A DNA stretch of 64,000 nucleotides from an uncultured Rhodobiaceae bacterium (GTDB lineage Bacteria; Pseudomonadota; Alphaproteobacteria; Rhizobiales; TMED25): assembly GCA_913045225.1 (NCBI GenBank), contig CAJWPC010000002.1, positions 1 to 64,000 on the forward strand, written 5' to 3'. The notes beneath the pieces were generated by a model, which was not told where the DNA came from, searched no databases, and saw only the letters and a list, made by a program, of their open reading frames with translations. Made by a program: the position numbers and the translations under genes. How positions within the stretch are numbered: the first letter of the stretch is position 1; every line of letters begins with the position of its first letter. This document shows positions 38,725 through 47,800 of the stretch, piece by piece.

Positions 38725-39414
38725 CTAAACTCCTTTGTATGAGTCCAATATTTTTTCTATTTCTGATTTAAAATATGAATATGGTTTGTTACCGGATATC
38801 ACCTTACCGTTTATAATAAAGGATGGTGTGGAGTTAATCTGAAACTCCTCTATGGCATTTTCTTTTTGAATAATTAGTTGGTCTAATAATTCTTGATCAT
38901 TTAAGCATTGGTCAAAATCTTCGCTGCTTAGCCCTGCCTGCTTTGATAGATTTTTTAATTCAGCGATTGCGTTATCTGAATACCACTTACTTCTATTTTG
39001 AAACAAAATATCAATGAAAGCGAGTGAAATACTATTATCTACGCAGCGCGCCAGCATTGAGGTCGCCATTGAGAGTTTATCTAATGGAAATTCCCTGAAA
39101 ATAAATTTAACATCACCCTTTTCAATATAATCCTTCTTCAAAGCGGGATAGGTTTCGGTATGGAAATCAGCGCAATGTGAACAAGTCATTGATGCGTATT
39201 CAATAATTGTTACTGGGGCATCATCATCACCGATTGATAATTCCATAAGAGATACTTTGGATACTGACTGATTTTCTGTATTAACACTTGTGTCCTCCAT
39301 AAATAAATAATTTACACGTGAAGATTTATCTGTGTATGAGGCAACAGAAAAATAAAACGTACTAAAAAAGAAAATCAGTCCAAAAAATAATAATAATATT
39401 TTATTTCTTCTCAT
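38725..39414 (-). CDS. DsbA-family thiol oxidoreductase (thioredoxin fold)
   Basis: Exported thioredoxin-fold protein of 229 residues. A signal or anchor helix (about 5-26, ILLLFFGLIFFFSTFYF) precedes DDAPVTIIEYASMTCSHCADFH, with the redox pair Cys78-Cys81 (CSHC). A helical insertion and the cis-proline segment NSTPSFIINGKVISGNKPY follow. This is the DsbA_2/thioredoxin_4 type common before smc in alphaproteobacteria. It may oxidise or isomerise periplasmic disulfides. It overlaps the DUF721 gene by 14 bp at its start. Confidence 0.9.
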   Translation of the reverse strand: MRRNKILLLFFGLIFFFSTFYFSVASYTDKSSRVNYLFMEDTSVNTENQSVSKVSLMELSIGDDDAPVTIIEYASMTCSHCADFHTETYPALKKDYIEKGDVKFIFREFPLDKLSMATSMLARCVDNSISLAFIDILFQNRSKWYSDNAIAELKNLSKQAGLSSEDFDQCLNDQELLDQLIIQKENAIEEFQINSTPSFIINGKVISGNKPYSYFKSEIEKILDSYKGV

Positions 39415-39931
39415 TTTTTCTTTTCTCCTTAATATTTCTACCGAGCTTTGCTAAAGCATCTTCTAGAGTTTTGCTTTTTTCTACTTGGGCTTCATGGCTA
39501 GTTTGGCATTGAAGCTTAGTTGCTATGTTATTGGAAGCTGTCTCCTCGTAATTAATTTTGTTTTTGTCAGGTTTATTTTTGATAACTAAATCTGAAATGA
39601 AATTTTGACCATATATTTCATTCACTCTGTCAATTATTGAGTTCCGTCTATATTGCATTTCTATCGCAGAAGAACCTGATACCTCAAGATGTAATCTTCT
39701 GTATATTTTTTTTGCACCATTAATAAACCTGTATTCAGTAGTTATTTTTTTTGGATAAACTTGATCTTTGTATTGATCCTCAAAAACTTGATCCCAAAGT
39801 ATTGAGAGTTCATCAACTTTAACCCCATATTTTTTCTTAAGTGGCTTTATTAAAGGCTCAATAAAATTACTAATATGTAATCTTGAGTTATATTGCCCTG
39901 CTAAATTATATATATTATCTTGTTTAGACAT
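39401..39931 (-). CDS. DUF721 (DciA-like) protein
   Basis: 176-residue cytosolic protein. Residues ~15-120 match DUF721: FIEPLIKPLKKKYGVKVDELSILWDQVF, then RLHLEVSGSSAIEMQYRRNSIIDRVNEIYG. DUF721 proteins include DciA, the ancestral loader of the replicative helicase DnaB, so a role in replication initiation is plausible but not shown here. The Lys-rich C-terminal tail is likely disordered. It is first gene of the DUF721-dsbA-smc-atpI block and divergent from mutY. Confidence 0.82.
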   Translation of the reverse strand: MSKQDNIYNLAGQYNSRLHISNFIEPLIKPLKKKYGVKVDELSILWDQVFEDQYKDQVYPKKITTEYRFINGAKKIYRRLHLEVSGSSAIEMQYRRNSIIDRVNEIYGQNFISDLVIKNKPDKNKINYEETASNNIATKLQCQTSHEAQVEKSKTLEDALAKLGRNIKEKRKNEKK

Positions 39932-39981
39932 TGGGTTACCATTTCTATTTATACATTATTATATTATTATTAATTACAGAA

Positions 39982-41031
39982 ATGTACAAACCAAACGATA
40001 TAACATACCCACTAATTTCATGGTATAAGTCAAACAAAAGAAATCTTCCTTGGAGAAATGCATTTAACCATGAAAACGCACCCTATCAGATCCTTGTTAG
40101 CGAATTTATGCTTCAGCAAACCACCGTTGCAACTGTTTTAAATTATTATGATAGATTTATAGAAAGATGGCCTACTAATAAGGATCTATCAAATGCGACC
40201 GAAGATGAGGTTCTGGAAATCTGGTCTGGACTCGGATATTATTCAAGGGGTATAAATTTATTAAAAACCTCAAAAATAATTTTTCATGATTATTCAAATA
40301 AAATACCAAAAAATATTGATATTTTAAAAACATTTCCAGGCGTAGGCGAATACATGTCATCGGCTATTGCATCTATCGCATATAATCTTCCTTCAAAAGC
40401 AGTGGATACAAATATTCAGAGGGTAATAACAAGGTATTACCAATTAGATTTTGAAAACCCAGCTCGTAACCGAAAGAAGGTTCAGGATATTGTTTTATTA
40501 CTGACAAGTAATGACTCTCCCAGAGATCTCATTCAGGGTTTGATGGACCTAGGATCATCGCTGTGTACTCCAAAATTACCCAATTGTGAAAAATGCCCTT
40601 TGATAAGAGGGTGTAATTCGTTCAAAAATAGTAAATTTGAATTTACATTAAAAAAAATAAAAAAAATAATACCTCAAAGATATGGACGTGTTTATTTAAT
40701 TGAAAGGTCGGATGGCTCGTATCTCCTTGAAAGAAGGCCAGAAAAAGGGCTTTTAGCGAAAACCTATCAATTTCCGACTACAGATTGGTGTGAAGCGAAG
40801 CCACCATCAGACTCCCCAAAGTCATATCAGAAAATGAATGTTGTTGGGAAAGTCAATCATAGATTTTCACATTTTGCTTTAGAATTAACAGTTATAAAAG
40901 TTGATAATGAGTCCGGGGATATTAAGAATATTGCAGTACCACAAAATGGAATATGGAAAAAACCAAACCAGCTAGATCAGCTTGGTTTATCAAGCCTAAT
41001 GAGGAAGGCATCTAAATACATAAAAGTTTGA
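39982..41031 (+). CDS. mutY: A/G-specific adenine glycosylase MutY
   Basis: Removes adenine mispaired with 8-oxoguanine. From the ATG at 39982 the product is 349 residues. The helix-hairpin-helix region FPGVGEYMSSAIASIAY and catalytic aspartate (SKAVDTNIQRV) are present. The iron-sulfur loop CTPKLPNCEKCPLIRGC has the C-x6-C-x2-C-x5-C pattern. The C-terminal Nudix-like domain includes GKVNHRFSHFALEL, which recognises 8-oxoG. A TTG at 39931 would add a hydrophobic lead and overlap the DUF721 start, so I reject it. It is convergent with ccrM (15-bp gap). Confidence 0.95.
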   Translation: MYKPNDITYPLISWYKSNKRNLPWRNAFNHENAPYQILVSEFMLQQTTVATVLNYYDRFIERWPTNKDLSNATEDEVLEIWSGLGYYSRGINLLKTSKIIFHDYSNKIPKNIDILKTFPGVGEYMSSAIASIAYNLPSKAVDTNIQRVITRYYQLDFENPARNRKKVQDIVLLLTSNDSPRDLIQGLMDLGSSLCTPKLPNCEKCPLIRGCNSFKNSKFEFTLKKIKKIIPQRYGRVYLIERSDGSYLLERRPEKGLLAKTYQFPTTDWCEAKPPSDSPKSYQKMNVVGKVNHRFSHFALELTVIKVDNESGDIKNIAVPQNGIWKKPNQLDQLGLSSLMRKASKYIKV

Positions 41032-41046
41032 ATTATTTGGCATGCA

Positions 41047-42150
41047 TTATTCATCGATACCAGACTTAATTTGCTCACGTATTTTATCTATTGGATAGAG
41101 GCTATTGTTTTTAAGAAAATGCCAATATATCCATCCATTGCAACTTTCTGTTCCCTGATAATGGGCTCCAATTTTGTGAATTGAACCATTAACTTTATCA
41201 GCTTGTAGCGTCCCATCAGCTTGAACAATGGCAACATTTTTCTTTTTTGAACAGTAGAGCTTTTCGCCGATCTCAATCAATCCTCTTTCGATAAGTGTAC
41301 CAAATGGTATTCTAACCTGGTCTCTTTTTGTCGATTTTATATTTATGCTTGATGAGCAGGGATTATCAATTTCCTCAAGTCTTTGCTCTGCAATCCGAAC
41401 GTAATCTTTATTCCTTTCAATACCTATCCATCGTCGCCCTAATTTTTTACAAACTGCGGCCGTGGTTCCACTTCCTGAAAATGGATCAAGAACAATAGCA
41501 TTTGGATCAGATGACGATACAATAATTCTATAAATTAAAGCTTCAGGCTTTTGTGTTGGGTGTAATTTTATCCCATCATTACCACGAAGGCGCTCCTTAC
41601 CATTACAGATTGGGATGTGCCAATCAGATCTCATTTGTACATCATCATTCAAACTCTTCATGGCATCATAATTAAATTTATATCTAGATTTTTTGTCTTT
41701 GGCTGCCCAAATAATTGTTTCATGTGCATTTGTAAATCTTCTTCCACGAAAATGAGGCATTGGATTGGTTTTTGTCCAGATAATATCATTAAGGGTCCAG
41801 AATTCCATATTTTGCATAATGTAACCAACTCTAAAAATATTATGATAGCTGCCAATCACCCATATTGTACCTGATGGTTTTAATAGTCTTTTGCATTCCT
41901 TTAGCCAATTTGAAGTAAAGATGTCATAAGATTTGTAGTTTTCGAATTTATCCCAATCTTCACGAACAGAATCAACATCTGAATAATCAGGCCTATAAAT
42001 AGTGTCATTTAGTTGAAGATTGTATGGTGGATCTGCAAAGATTAGATCAACTGAATTATCGGGCATTTCCTTCATTATCTCGATCGAGTCACCATTAAAT
42101 ATTTTATTGGTTTGATCTGAAGATAATTCTGTAATATTTTTTTTTAACAT
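41047..42150 (-). CDS. ccrM: Cell-cycle DNA adenine methyltransferase CcrM (GANTC)
   Basis: Beta-class adenine-N6 DNA methyltransferase. In Caulobacter it methylates GANTC and couples replication to transcription. The 367 residues contain the catalytic motif LIFADPPYNLQL (DPPY) near the N-terminus and the SAM motif VLDPFSGSGTTAAV later, the beta-class order. The C-terminal ~80 residues (RVPFGTLIERGLIEIGEKLY, GAHYQGTESCNGWIYWHF) form the RAMA-type extension typical of CcrM rather than a restriction methylase; no endonuclease gene is adjacent. The specificity is inferred from family and context. The start is the ATG at 42150. Confidence 0.92.
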   Translation of the reverse strand: MLKKNITELSSDQTNKIFNGDSIEIMKEMPDNSVDLIFADPPYNLQLNDTIYRPDYSDVDSVREDWDKFENYKSYDIFTSNWLKECKRLLKPSGTIWVIGSYHNIFRVGYIMQNMEFWTLNDIIWTKTNPMPHFRGRRFTNAHETIIWAAKDKKSRYKFNYDAMKSLNDDVQMRSDWHIPICNGKERLRGNDGIKLHPTQKPEALIYRIIVSSSDPNAIVLDPFSGSGTTAAVCKKLGRRWIGIERNKDYVRIAEQRLEEIDNPCSSSINIKSTKRDQVRIPFGTLIERGLIEIGEKLYCSKKKNVAIVQADGTLQADKVNGSIHKIGAHYQGTESCNGWIYWHFLKNNSLYPIDKIREQIKSGIDE

Positions 42151-42214
42151 CAAAGTGGTTCAAATATATTTCTGAACTCATAGTTTGACATCAAAAAGGT
42201 TATTATTTTCTAAA

Positions 42215-42838
42215 TTAATTTTTTTTAATCATTTCATTTACCGGACTAAATGTTTTTCTGTGAATAGCCAATACTCCATATTTTTCAATTTCCATAATGT
42301 GATTCTTTGTTGGGTAACCCTTATGCTTGTTGAATGTGTATTTATTAAATACAAAAGAAAATTTATCCATAATTCTATCGCGCACAACCTTTGCAATGAT
42401 TGAGGCTGCCGCTATTGAGATTGATTTTTGATCACCCTTTATGATAGGTATATTCACAATTTCAGTATTGATCTCAAAATTTCCATCAATGAGCAATATA
42501 TCAGGTCTTTTTTTTAATTTTTTATATGCTGTGTTCATTGCATGTTTTGTAGCGTTTAATACGTTAATGGTATCGACGCATTCAACATCAGCAACTCCAA
42601 TACCAACATGGGAGTTTTTTAATATTTGTTCAAATAATATCTCTCTATCTAACGGTGAAATTTTTTTTGAGTCATCAATACCAGATGGAATATAATTCTT
42701 TTTTAAAATAACCGCAGCTGCAACAACTGGCCCAGCTATTGGGCCTCTGCCAACCTCATCAACTCCAGCGATCAGATTAAATCCTTGAAACCACCATTTT
42801 TTTTCTATCGATAAATCTGGTTTTCTAGATGAGTTCAT
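42215..42838 (-). CDS. rnhB: Ribonuclease HII
   Basis: Cleaves RNA in hybrids and single ribonucleotides in DNA. The 207-residue protein has IAGVDEVGRGPIAGPVVAAAVIL with the first catalytic pair (Asp-Glu of DEVGRG), then LLIDGNFEI and ISIAAASIIAKVVRDR with further metal ligands. It lies beside ccrM on the same strand, a neighbour pairing I also recall from Caulobacter, and six bases after moaB. Confidence 0.96.
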   Translation of the reverse strand: MNSSRKPDLSIEKKWWFQGFNLIAGVDEVGRGPIAGPVVAAAVILKKNYIPSGIDDSKKISPLDREILFEQILKNSHVGIGVADVECVDTINVLNATKHAMNTAYKKLKKRPDILLIDGNFEINTEIVNIPIIKGDQKSISIAAASIIAKVVRDRIMDKFSFVFNKYTFNKHKGYPTKNHIMEIEKYGVLAIHRKTFSPVNEMIKKN

Positions 42839-42844
42839 TAAACA

Positions 42845-43372
42845 TTATTTTTCAGAAAGCCTTGGCATGATCTCAACAAGGTTGCATGGCTTATGATTGA
42901 TATCAAATTGATGAACAAGAATTTCATTCCATGCATCCTTGCATGCATTTGGGGAGCCTGGCAGGCAAAATATGAATACATTATTATAAATTCCCCCAAA
43001 TGCTCTCGATTGGATTGTCGATGTCCCAATCTTTGATGAGCTTATTTGGTGGAATAGAGCAGAGAAGCCACTGATTTCTTTGTCAAGAAGTGGTATAATG
43101 GCATCAGGCGTCACATCTCGACCTGTTAATCCCGTCCCTCCAGTTGTTATTATTGCGTCAAAGTTATTTGTGCTTACCCACTCTTTTATAATGCCTTGAA
43201 TTTCTTTTATTTCGTCAGGGATAATTCGTCTGTCAATCAGACAGTGTTTTGCGTCATTTATCGCCTGCGATAAAACGTCGCCTGATTTATCATTTGTTTT
43301 ATTTCTAGTATCGGATACCGTTATAACGCCGATATTCAGGCTAATAAAAGAATTTTTATTTTCGATTGTCAT
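42845..43372 (-). CDS. moaB: Molybdenum cofactor biosynthesis protein MoaB
   Basis: Predicted molybdopterin adenylyltransferase, 175 residues. It has the MoCF-binding motifs IGVITVSDTRNKTNDKSG near the N-terminus, then IITTGGTGLTGRDVTPDA and FCLPGSPNACKDAW. The ATG at 43372 is preferred over a TTG one codon upstream. No other molybdenum-cofactor gene is in the window. It sits between a UDG-like gene and rnhB and may be co-transcribed with both. Confidence 0.93.
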   Translation of the reverse strand: MTIENKNSFISLNIGVITVSDTRNKTNDKSGDVLSQAINDAKHCLIDRRIIPDEIKEIQGIIKEWVSTNNFDAIITTGGTGLTGRDVTPDAIIPLLDKEISGFSALFHQISSSKIGTSTIQSRAFGGIYNNVFIFCLPGSPNACKDAWNEILVHQFDINHKPCNLVEIMPRLSEK

Positions 43373-43388
43373 CAATTATCATCGATAG

Positions 43389-44093
43389 TTATTTAATTTC
43401 ATTTGCAATTATTTTCAAATCCTCCCAAGCAAGCCGTTTGAGAGAAGGCTGCTTTATTAGTACTCTTGGATGGAATAGGGGGAATATTGGAATATTCATT
43501 TTTTTATTATTGAGAGTCTTTCCTCGTGAGTCAATAAAGTTAACATCACTCTCCATGAGCACGCTTAATGCCAAGTCTCCTAGAGAAATAATATATTTTG
43601 GTGCTAATAATTCTATCATTTTATAAAAAAAAGGTCTGCACTTATCTATCTCATTTGAAGTTGGTCGTCTATCTCCTGGCGTTCGCCAAAAAAAAGTGTT
43701 TATTATCGTGTTTCCCTTAAGTTCAACATTAATCGCCCCAAGCATCTTAACCAACAACTCCTTACAATCTTCAGCCAGTATATTATTGGACTGATCCTCC
43801 TCTTCGGAATTTGGAAAGTCATTTACTATCAATATTTCGGGATTCAGACTGCCTTGATGTATGTGAGTATGTTTTGAGTATATTTTCAGGTCTGAGATAT
43901 CACATTGATCAATATATTCTATCAAACCCTGAACTGTTTTTATATCGTATAGATCATTTTTTTTATGAACTTTATCATCATCTACGCCCGCGCGCTCTTC
44001 TTGCGTATATTTTTTTTGATTATTTTTAAGAACGAAATCAATATTCTCATTAGCATACCAACTAAGTAAAACAATTTTTTCTAAATTATTCAT
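43389..44093 (-). CDS. Uracil-DNA glycosylase family 4/5-like protein with degenerate motif I
   Basis: 234-residue protein with the core of the iron-sulfur uracil-DNA glycosylases: NTIINTFFWRTPGDRRPTSN (about 128-147) and AWEDLKIIANEIK at the end match the family. Motif II keeps HP (FHPRVL, 208-212). However, the catalytic motif I, normally GEAPG..ED, is here VNDFPNSEEED (90-100). The following RPFVG uracil pocket is replaced by SNNILAEDC. Only three cysteines remain (64, 110, 152), so the usual cluster may be absent or altered. It could be inactive, of altered specificity, or regulatory. It is upstream of moaB and rnhB and divergent from the ETF oxidoreductase. Confidence 0.78.
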   Translation of the reverse strand: MNNLEKIVLLSWYANENIDFVLKNNQKKYTQEERAGVDDDKVHKKNDLYDIKTVQGLIEYIDQCDISDLKIYSKHTHIHQGSLNPEILIVNDFPNSEEEDQSNNILAEDCKELLVKMLGAINVELKGNTIINTFFWRTPGDRRPTSNEIDKCRPFFYKMIELLAPKYIISLGDLALSVLMESDVNFIDSRGKTLNNKKMNIPIFPLFHPRVLIKQPSLKRLAWEDLKIIANEIK

Positions 44094-44206
44094 AGATCAT
44101 GGTTTTTGTTAAGAATTTTTTTTTAATTGTATCTATTAATAGTACAAAAATACAATGATTAATGTTAATAATAGTAAGTTATTAATAGAAAGAGTTAACA
44201 TCACGA

Positions 44207-45865
44207 ATGCAGGAAGAAAATACAAGAGAGTCTATAGAGGTTGATGTACTGATTATTGGTGCTGGACCGGCTGGATTAGCAACGGCAATAAAACTGAAAA
44301 CCGAAGCAAATAAAAATAATCAAGAAATAAATATTGTTGTCCTTGAGAAAGGCTCAGAGGTTGGTGCCCACATACTTTCGGGTGCAGTTATAGATCCAAT
44401 TGGCCTGGATATGCTTCTGCCAAATTGGAGAGATCTCAACCCTCCAGCTATGAGTGAGGTGATTGATGATAGATTTTATATTTTAGGACCAGCTGGTAGC
44501 CTAAGAATACCGAACTTTTTTTTCCCAAGGCTGATGTCCAACCACAATTGTTTTGCGACAAGCCTCTCAAATGTCGTCAAATGGTTAGGGGGTATTGCCC
44601 AGTCTCTCGGAATTGAAGTTTATCCTGGATTTCCAGCATCTGAAATAATTTACCAAGGTGATAGAGTTGTAGGAGTCATAACTGGTGACTTTGGTATCTC
44701 AAGAAATGGAGAAAAAAAGGACTCCTTCATGCAAGGGATGGAAATCAGAGCTAAATATACAGTATTTGCTGAAGGTGCTCGTGGACATTTAACGAAGAAA
44801 GTTATAGAAAAATTTCAACTCGATAAAGAATCAGATTTCCAAAAATATGGTATTGGACTGAAAGAGTTATGGGAAATTCCTGAAGATAATCATAAACCAG
44901 GTCTAGTACAGCATACCATGGGGTGGCCTCTTGACAATAAAACAGGTGGAGGGTCATTTATGTATCATTTTGGGAAAAATTTAGTTTCAATCGGTTTTGT
45001 TGTTCATCTCAATTATAAAAACCCATCATTGTCTCCATTCGAGGAATTTCAGAGATATAAAACACATCCGCTTGTAAAAGATATTTTGAGTGGCGGTAAA
45101 AGACTCTCATATGGCGCCAGAGTGATAAGCGAGGGCGGATACCAATCAGTTCCAAAATTAACATTCCCGGGCGGCTTACTTGTTGGATGCGCTGCAGGCT
45201 TTGTGAATGTGCCAAGAATTAAAGGATCCCATAATGCAATAGTTAGTGGTGTTTTAGCTGCTAATGCATTACTGGAGAGTTTTACATCAAAGAAAATATC
45301 GGAAGAATTATTAAGCTACCAAGACATGTATAATAAAAGCACCATAGCGAAAGAATTATCAAAGGTAAGGAATGTAAAACCGTTATGGTCCAAATTTGGT
45401 ACTTTGGTTGGTGTAGCTTTGGGCGGTATAGATATGTGGTTAAGAGATCTTGGTATTAATATACCATTTACAATGTCCCACAAAAAGCCAGATCATCTAA
45501 CATTGCAAAAAAAATCTGCATCAAAGAAAATAGAATATCCAAAGCCGGATGGAGTTTATTCTTTCGATAGGTTGTCTTCGGTTTATTTATCATCAACCAA
45601 TCATGAAGAGGATCAACCTGTTCATTTGAATGTGAGTGATTTTAGTTTACAAACCACAAGTGAATATCACGATTACGGTGGGCCATCAGCAAACTACTGT
45701 CCTGCTGGTGTTTATGAGTGGATACTCGAAGGTGAGAGTCCTAAATTTCAGATCAACGCTCAAAATTGTGTACACTGTAAAACTTGTGATATCAAAGACC
45801 CAAATCAAAATATAAATTGGCAGGTACCCGAGGGAGGTGGTGGACCAAATTACTCTAATATGTAA
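44207..45865 (+). CDS. etfQO: Electron-transfer flavoprotein:ubiquinone oxidoreductase
   Basis: Inner-membrane iron-sulfur flavoprotein that passes electrons from ETF (fatty-acid, amino-acid and choline oxidation) to ubiquinone. The 552-residue length is typical. An FAD-binding DVLIIGAGPAGLATAIKL lies near residue 10, GSEVGAHILSGAVIDP follows, and the C-terminal 4Fe-4S segment is NCVHCKTCDIKDPNQNINW. PSANYCPAGVYEW is also a hallmark. ispE follows after 18 bp. The 113-bp region upstream shows no convincing promoter by eye. Confidence 0.97.
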   Translation: MQEENTRESIEVDVLIIGAGPAGLATAIKLKTEANKNNQEINIVVLEKGSEVGAHILSGAVIDPIGLDMLLPNWRDLNPPAMSEVIDDRFYILGPAGSLRIPNFFFPRLMSNHNCFATSLSNVVKWLGGIAQSLGIEVYPGFPASEIIYQGDRVVGVITGDFGISRNGEKKDSFMQGMEIRAKYTVFAEGARGHLTKKVIEKFQLDKESDFQKYGIGLKELWEIPEDNHKPGLVQHTMGWPLDNKTGGGSFMYHFGKNLVSIGFVVHLNYKNPSLSPFEEFQRYKTHPLVKDILSGGKRLSYGARVISEGGYQSVPKLTFPGGLLVGCAAGFVNVPRIKGSHNAIVSGVLAANALLESFTSKKISEELLSYQDMYNKSTIAKELSKVRNVKPLWSKFGTLVGVALGGIDMWLRDLGINIPFTMSHKKPDHLTLQKKSASKKIEYPKPDGVYSFDRLSSVYLSSTNHEEDQPVHLNVSDFSLQTTSEYHDYGGPSANYCPAGVYEWILEGESPKFQINAQNCVHCKTCDIKDPNQNINWQVPEGGGGPNYSNM

Positions 45866-45883
45866 TTTTACCACCAATAAAAA

Positions 45884-46738
45884 ATGTCATCAAAAGTAGT
45901 TTTGCACGCTAATGCTAAAATTAACTTAACCCTCGATATACTTGGAAAACGGTCTGATCATTATCATGATATACAGGGTTATGTTGCCTTTCTTGACTTA
46001 CATGATGAGTTAATAATAAATCACTCTGAAAAATTATTGGTCAGCTTTGATAACCCTTTTGATGAGAATGTTTCCGCAAAATCCAATACTATTCTTAAAT
46101 TATATAACTACCTCTGCAATTATTTTCCAAATTTGAGTCAATATAAAGTCCATGTGAAGAAAAATATCCCAATTTCTGCTGGTCTTGGTGGAGGCTCATG
46201 CGACGCTGCAGCCTTAATGAGATATCTTATTAGTGATAGTGAAATAAATATGGATCAAATTAGTATCGAATCATTAGCAAAGGATGTCGGTGCCGACGTA
46301 CCATGCTGCTTATTAAATAGGCCATCTTTCATTTCTGGTATAGGTGAAATTATTCAAAGTATAAAATTAACTGATACATACTATTGTCTTCTTGTGAATC
46401 CACAAATACCTATTTCAACATCACAGCTATATGAAAAGATTAGCATCAAAGGATTGGAGGACGCACACACCAAAAATTTCTTACCTAATCCTTCAATGGC
46501 TCATATTGTTAGTGGTAAGAATGACTTCCAGCAGGTAATTATTCAAGATTACCCTATAATAGGAGAGATAATAAACAACCTAACTAAAGCTGAGGGTTGT
46601 ATTTTGGCAAGAATGACTGGGAGTGGACCTACATGCTTTGGTTTTTTTTCAAAGCAAGAGGATATGTCAAAATGTAAAAAAAAATTTGAAGAAATGTATC
46701 CAAAATTCTGGATTATGGAAACGAAGTTATTAAACTAG
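45884..46738 (+). CDS. ispE: 4-diphosphocytidyl-2-C-methyl-D-erythritol kinase
   Basis: GHMP-family kinase of the MEP isoprenoid pathway. The 284-residue protein begins with ANAKINLTLDILGKRSDHYHDIQG, has the ATP loop IPISAGLGGGSCDAAALM, and MTGSGPTCFGFF near the C-terminus. Its gene meets the convergent polyprenyl synthase gene with a four-base overlap. dxs at the right edge is the entry step of the same pathway. Confidence 0.96.
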   Translation: MSSKVVLHANAKINLTLDILGKRSDHYHDIQGYVAFLDLHDELIINHSEKLLVSFDNPFDENVSAKSNTILKLYNYLCNYFPNLSQYKVHVKKNIPISAGLGGGSCDAAALMRYLISDSEINMDQISIESLAKDVGADVPCCLLNRPSFISGIGEIIQSIKLTDTYYCLLVNPQIPISTSQLYEKISIKGLEDAHTKNFLPNPSMAHIVSGKNDFQQVIIQDYPIIGEIINNLTKAEGCILARMTGSGPTCFGFFSKQEDMSKCKKKFEEMYPKFWIMETKLLN

Positions 46739-47727
46739 CTGTCTCTTGTGTAGGAGAAGTACACGGCCTCTTCTAAAGCGCTTTTCATCTCTGACTTCTC
46801 GAAATTTTCTAGACAATTCAACGCTTTTTCACCGTATTTCTTTGCCTCAGCTAGTGTTTTCTCAAACCCTTTCTTTTTATCAATCAACTCAAGAGCAGAT
46901 TGAAAGTCATTTGCGTTTTTATTTTTTTTATTTATCAACCTCTCCCAAAGTTTTTTCTCCTCTTTGTTTGATTTTTTATATGAATAAATAATGGGATAGG
47001 TGACCTTTCCTTCAAAAAAATCATCGCCAATATCTTTTCCAATATTATCAATTGTAGAGGTATAATCTAGGGCATCGTCTGATAATTGAAATGCAATACC
47101 AAGATATGATCCAAAATCCCTCAAGATCTCAGCAGTTTCTTTACTGGAGTCTGAAATTATTGCGCCTATTTCTGACGCCGCACTAAATAATTTTGCAGTT
47201 TTATAATTTATGATCTGAAAGTACATTTCGGGTGTTATCGACAAGTGATTAGAGTAAACTAATTGCATTACCTCGCCTTCGGCAATCACTGTAGCTGCAT
47301 TTGAGAGAACTTCTAGTGCTTTTATTGATTGTGCTTCAACCATCATCTTAAATGCCTCGCCCAGTAAATAATCACCAACGAGCACGCTTGCCTCGTTTCC
47401 CCAAAGCATTCTTGCTGCGATCTTGCCCCTCCTCATTTCACTATCATCAACAACATCATCATGAAGTAATGTTGCGGTATGCATAAACTCAACACCTGCA
47501 GCCAAGGGAATATAATAATTATTTTTACAGCCACATAATTTACTCGAAGCAATAGTTAGCATCGGCCTTAAGCGTTTGCCCCCAGATGAAATAAGATATT
47601 GTGATACTTTTGGAATCATATCTGTATTAGATATTGTTCTTTGAATAATTAGATCATTGACAAGCCCCATATCTTTTTTTGTAAGAGATATGAGTTCTTC
47701 AATTCCATATTTTTTTTGCAGTGTCAT
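46735..47727 (-). CDS. ispB: Polyprenyl (octaprenyl) diphosphate synthase
   Basis: Trans-prenyltransferase making the long side chain of ubiquinone. From the ATG at 47727 it is 330 residues. The two aspartate-rich motifs are LLHDDVVDDSEMRRG (DDVVD at 90-94) and FQLSDDALDYT; SSGGKRLRPML is the IPP-binding signature. A longer frame to 47898 would overlap the divergent methyltransferase gene and adds non-family sequence, so I reject it. Chain length cannot be fixed from sequence. Together with ubiA it covers ubiquinone tail synthesis and attachment. Confidence 0.94.
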   Translation of the reverse strand: MTLQKKYGIEELISLTKKDMGLVNDLIIQRTISNTDMIPKVSQYLISSGGKRLRPMLTIASSKLCGCKNNYYIPLAAGVEFMHTATLLHDDVVDDSEMRRGKIAARMLWGNEASVLVGDYLLGEAFKMMVEAQSIKALEVLSNAATVIAEGEVMQLVYSNHLSITPEMYFQIINYKTAKLFSAASEIGAIISDSSKETAEILRDFGSYLGIAFQLSDDALDYTSTIDNIGKDIGDDFFEGKVTYPIIYSYKKSNKEEKKLWERLINKKNKNANDFQSALELIDKKKGFEKTLAEAKKYGEKALNCLENFEKSEMKSALEEAVYFSYTRDS

Positions 47728-47800
47728 AAATCTGTTTTTTTGTTTACATAAGGTATAAATTATTTTTTGATATAAATAAATAAATTTAGATTGTGTATGT

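Noticed and set aside
42154..42214. GGTTCAAAT near ccrM looked like a tRNA T-loop
   Set aside because: No matching acceptor or anticodon stems could be formed and the gap is only about 60 bp.
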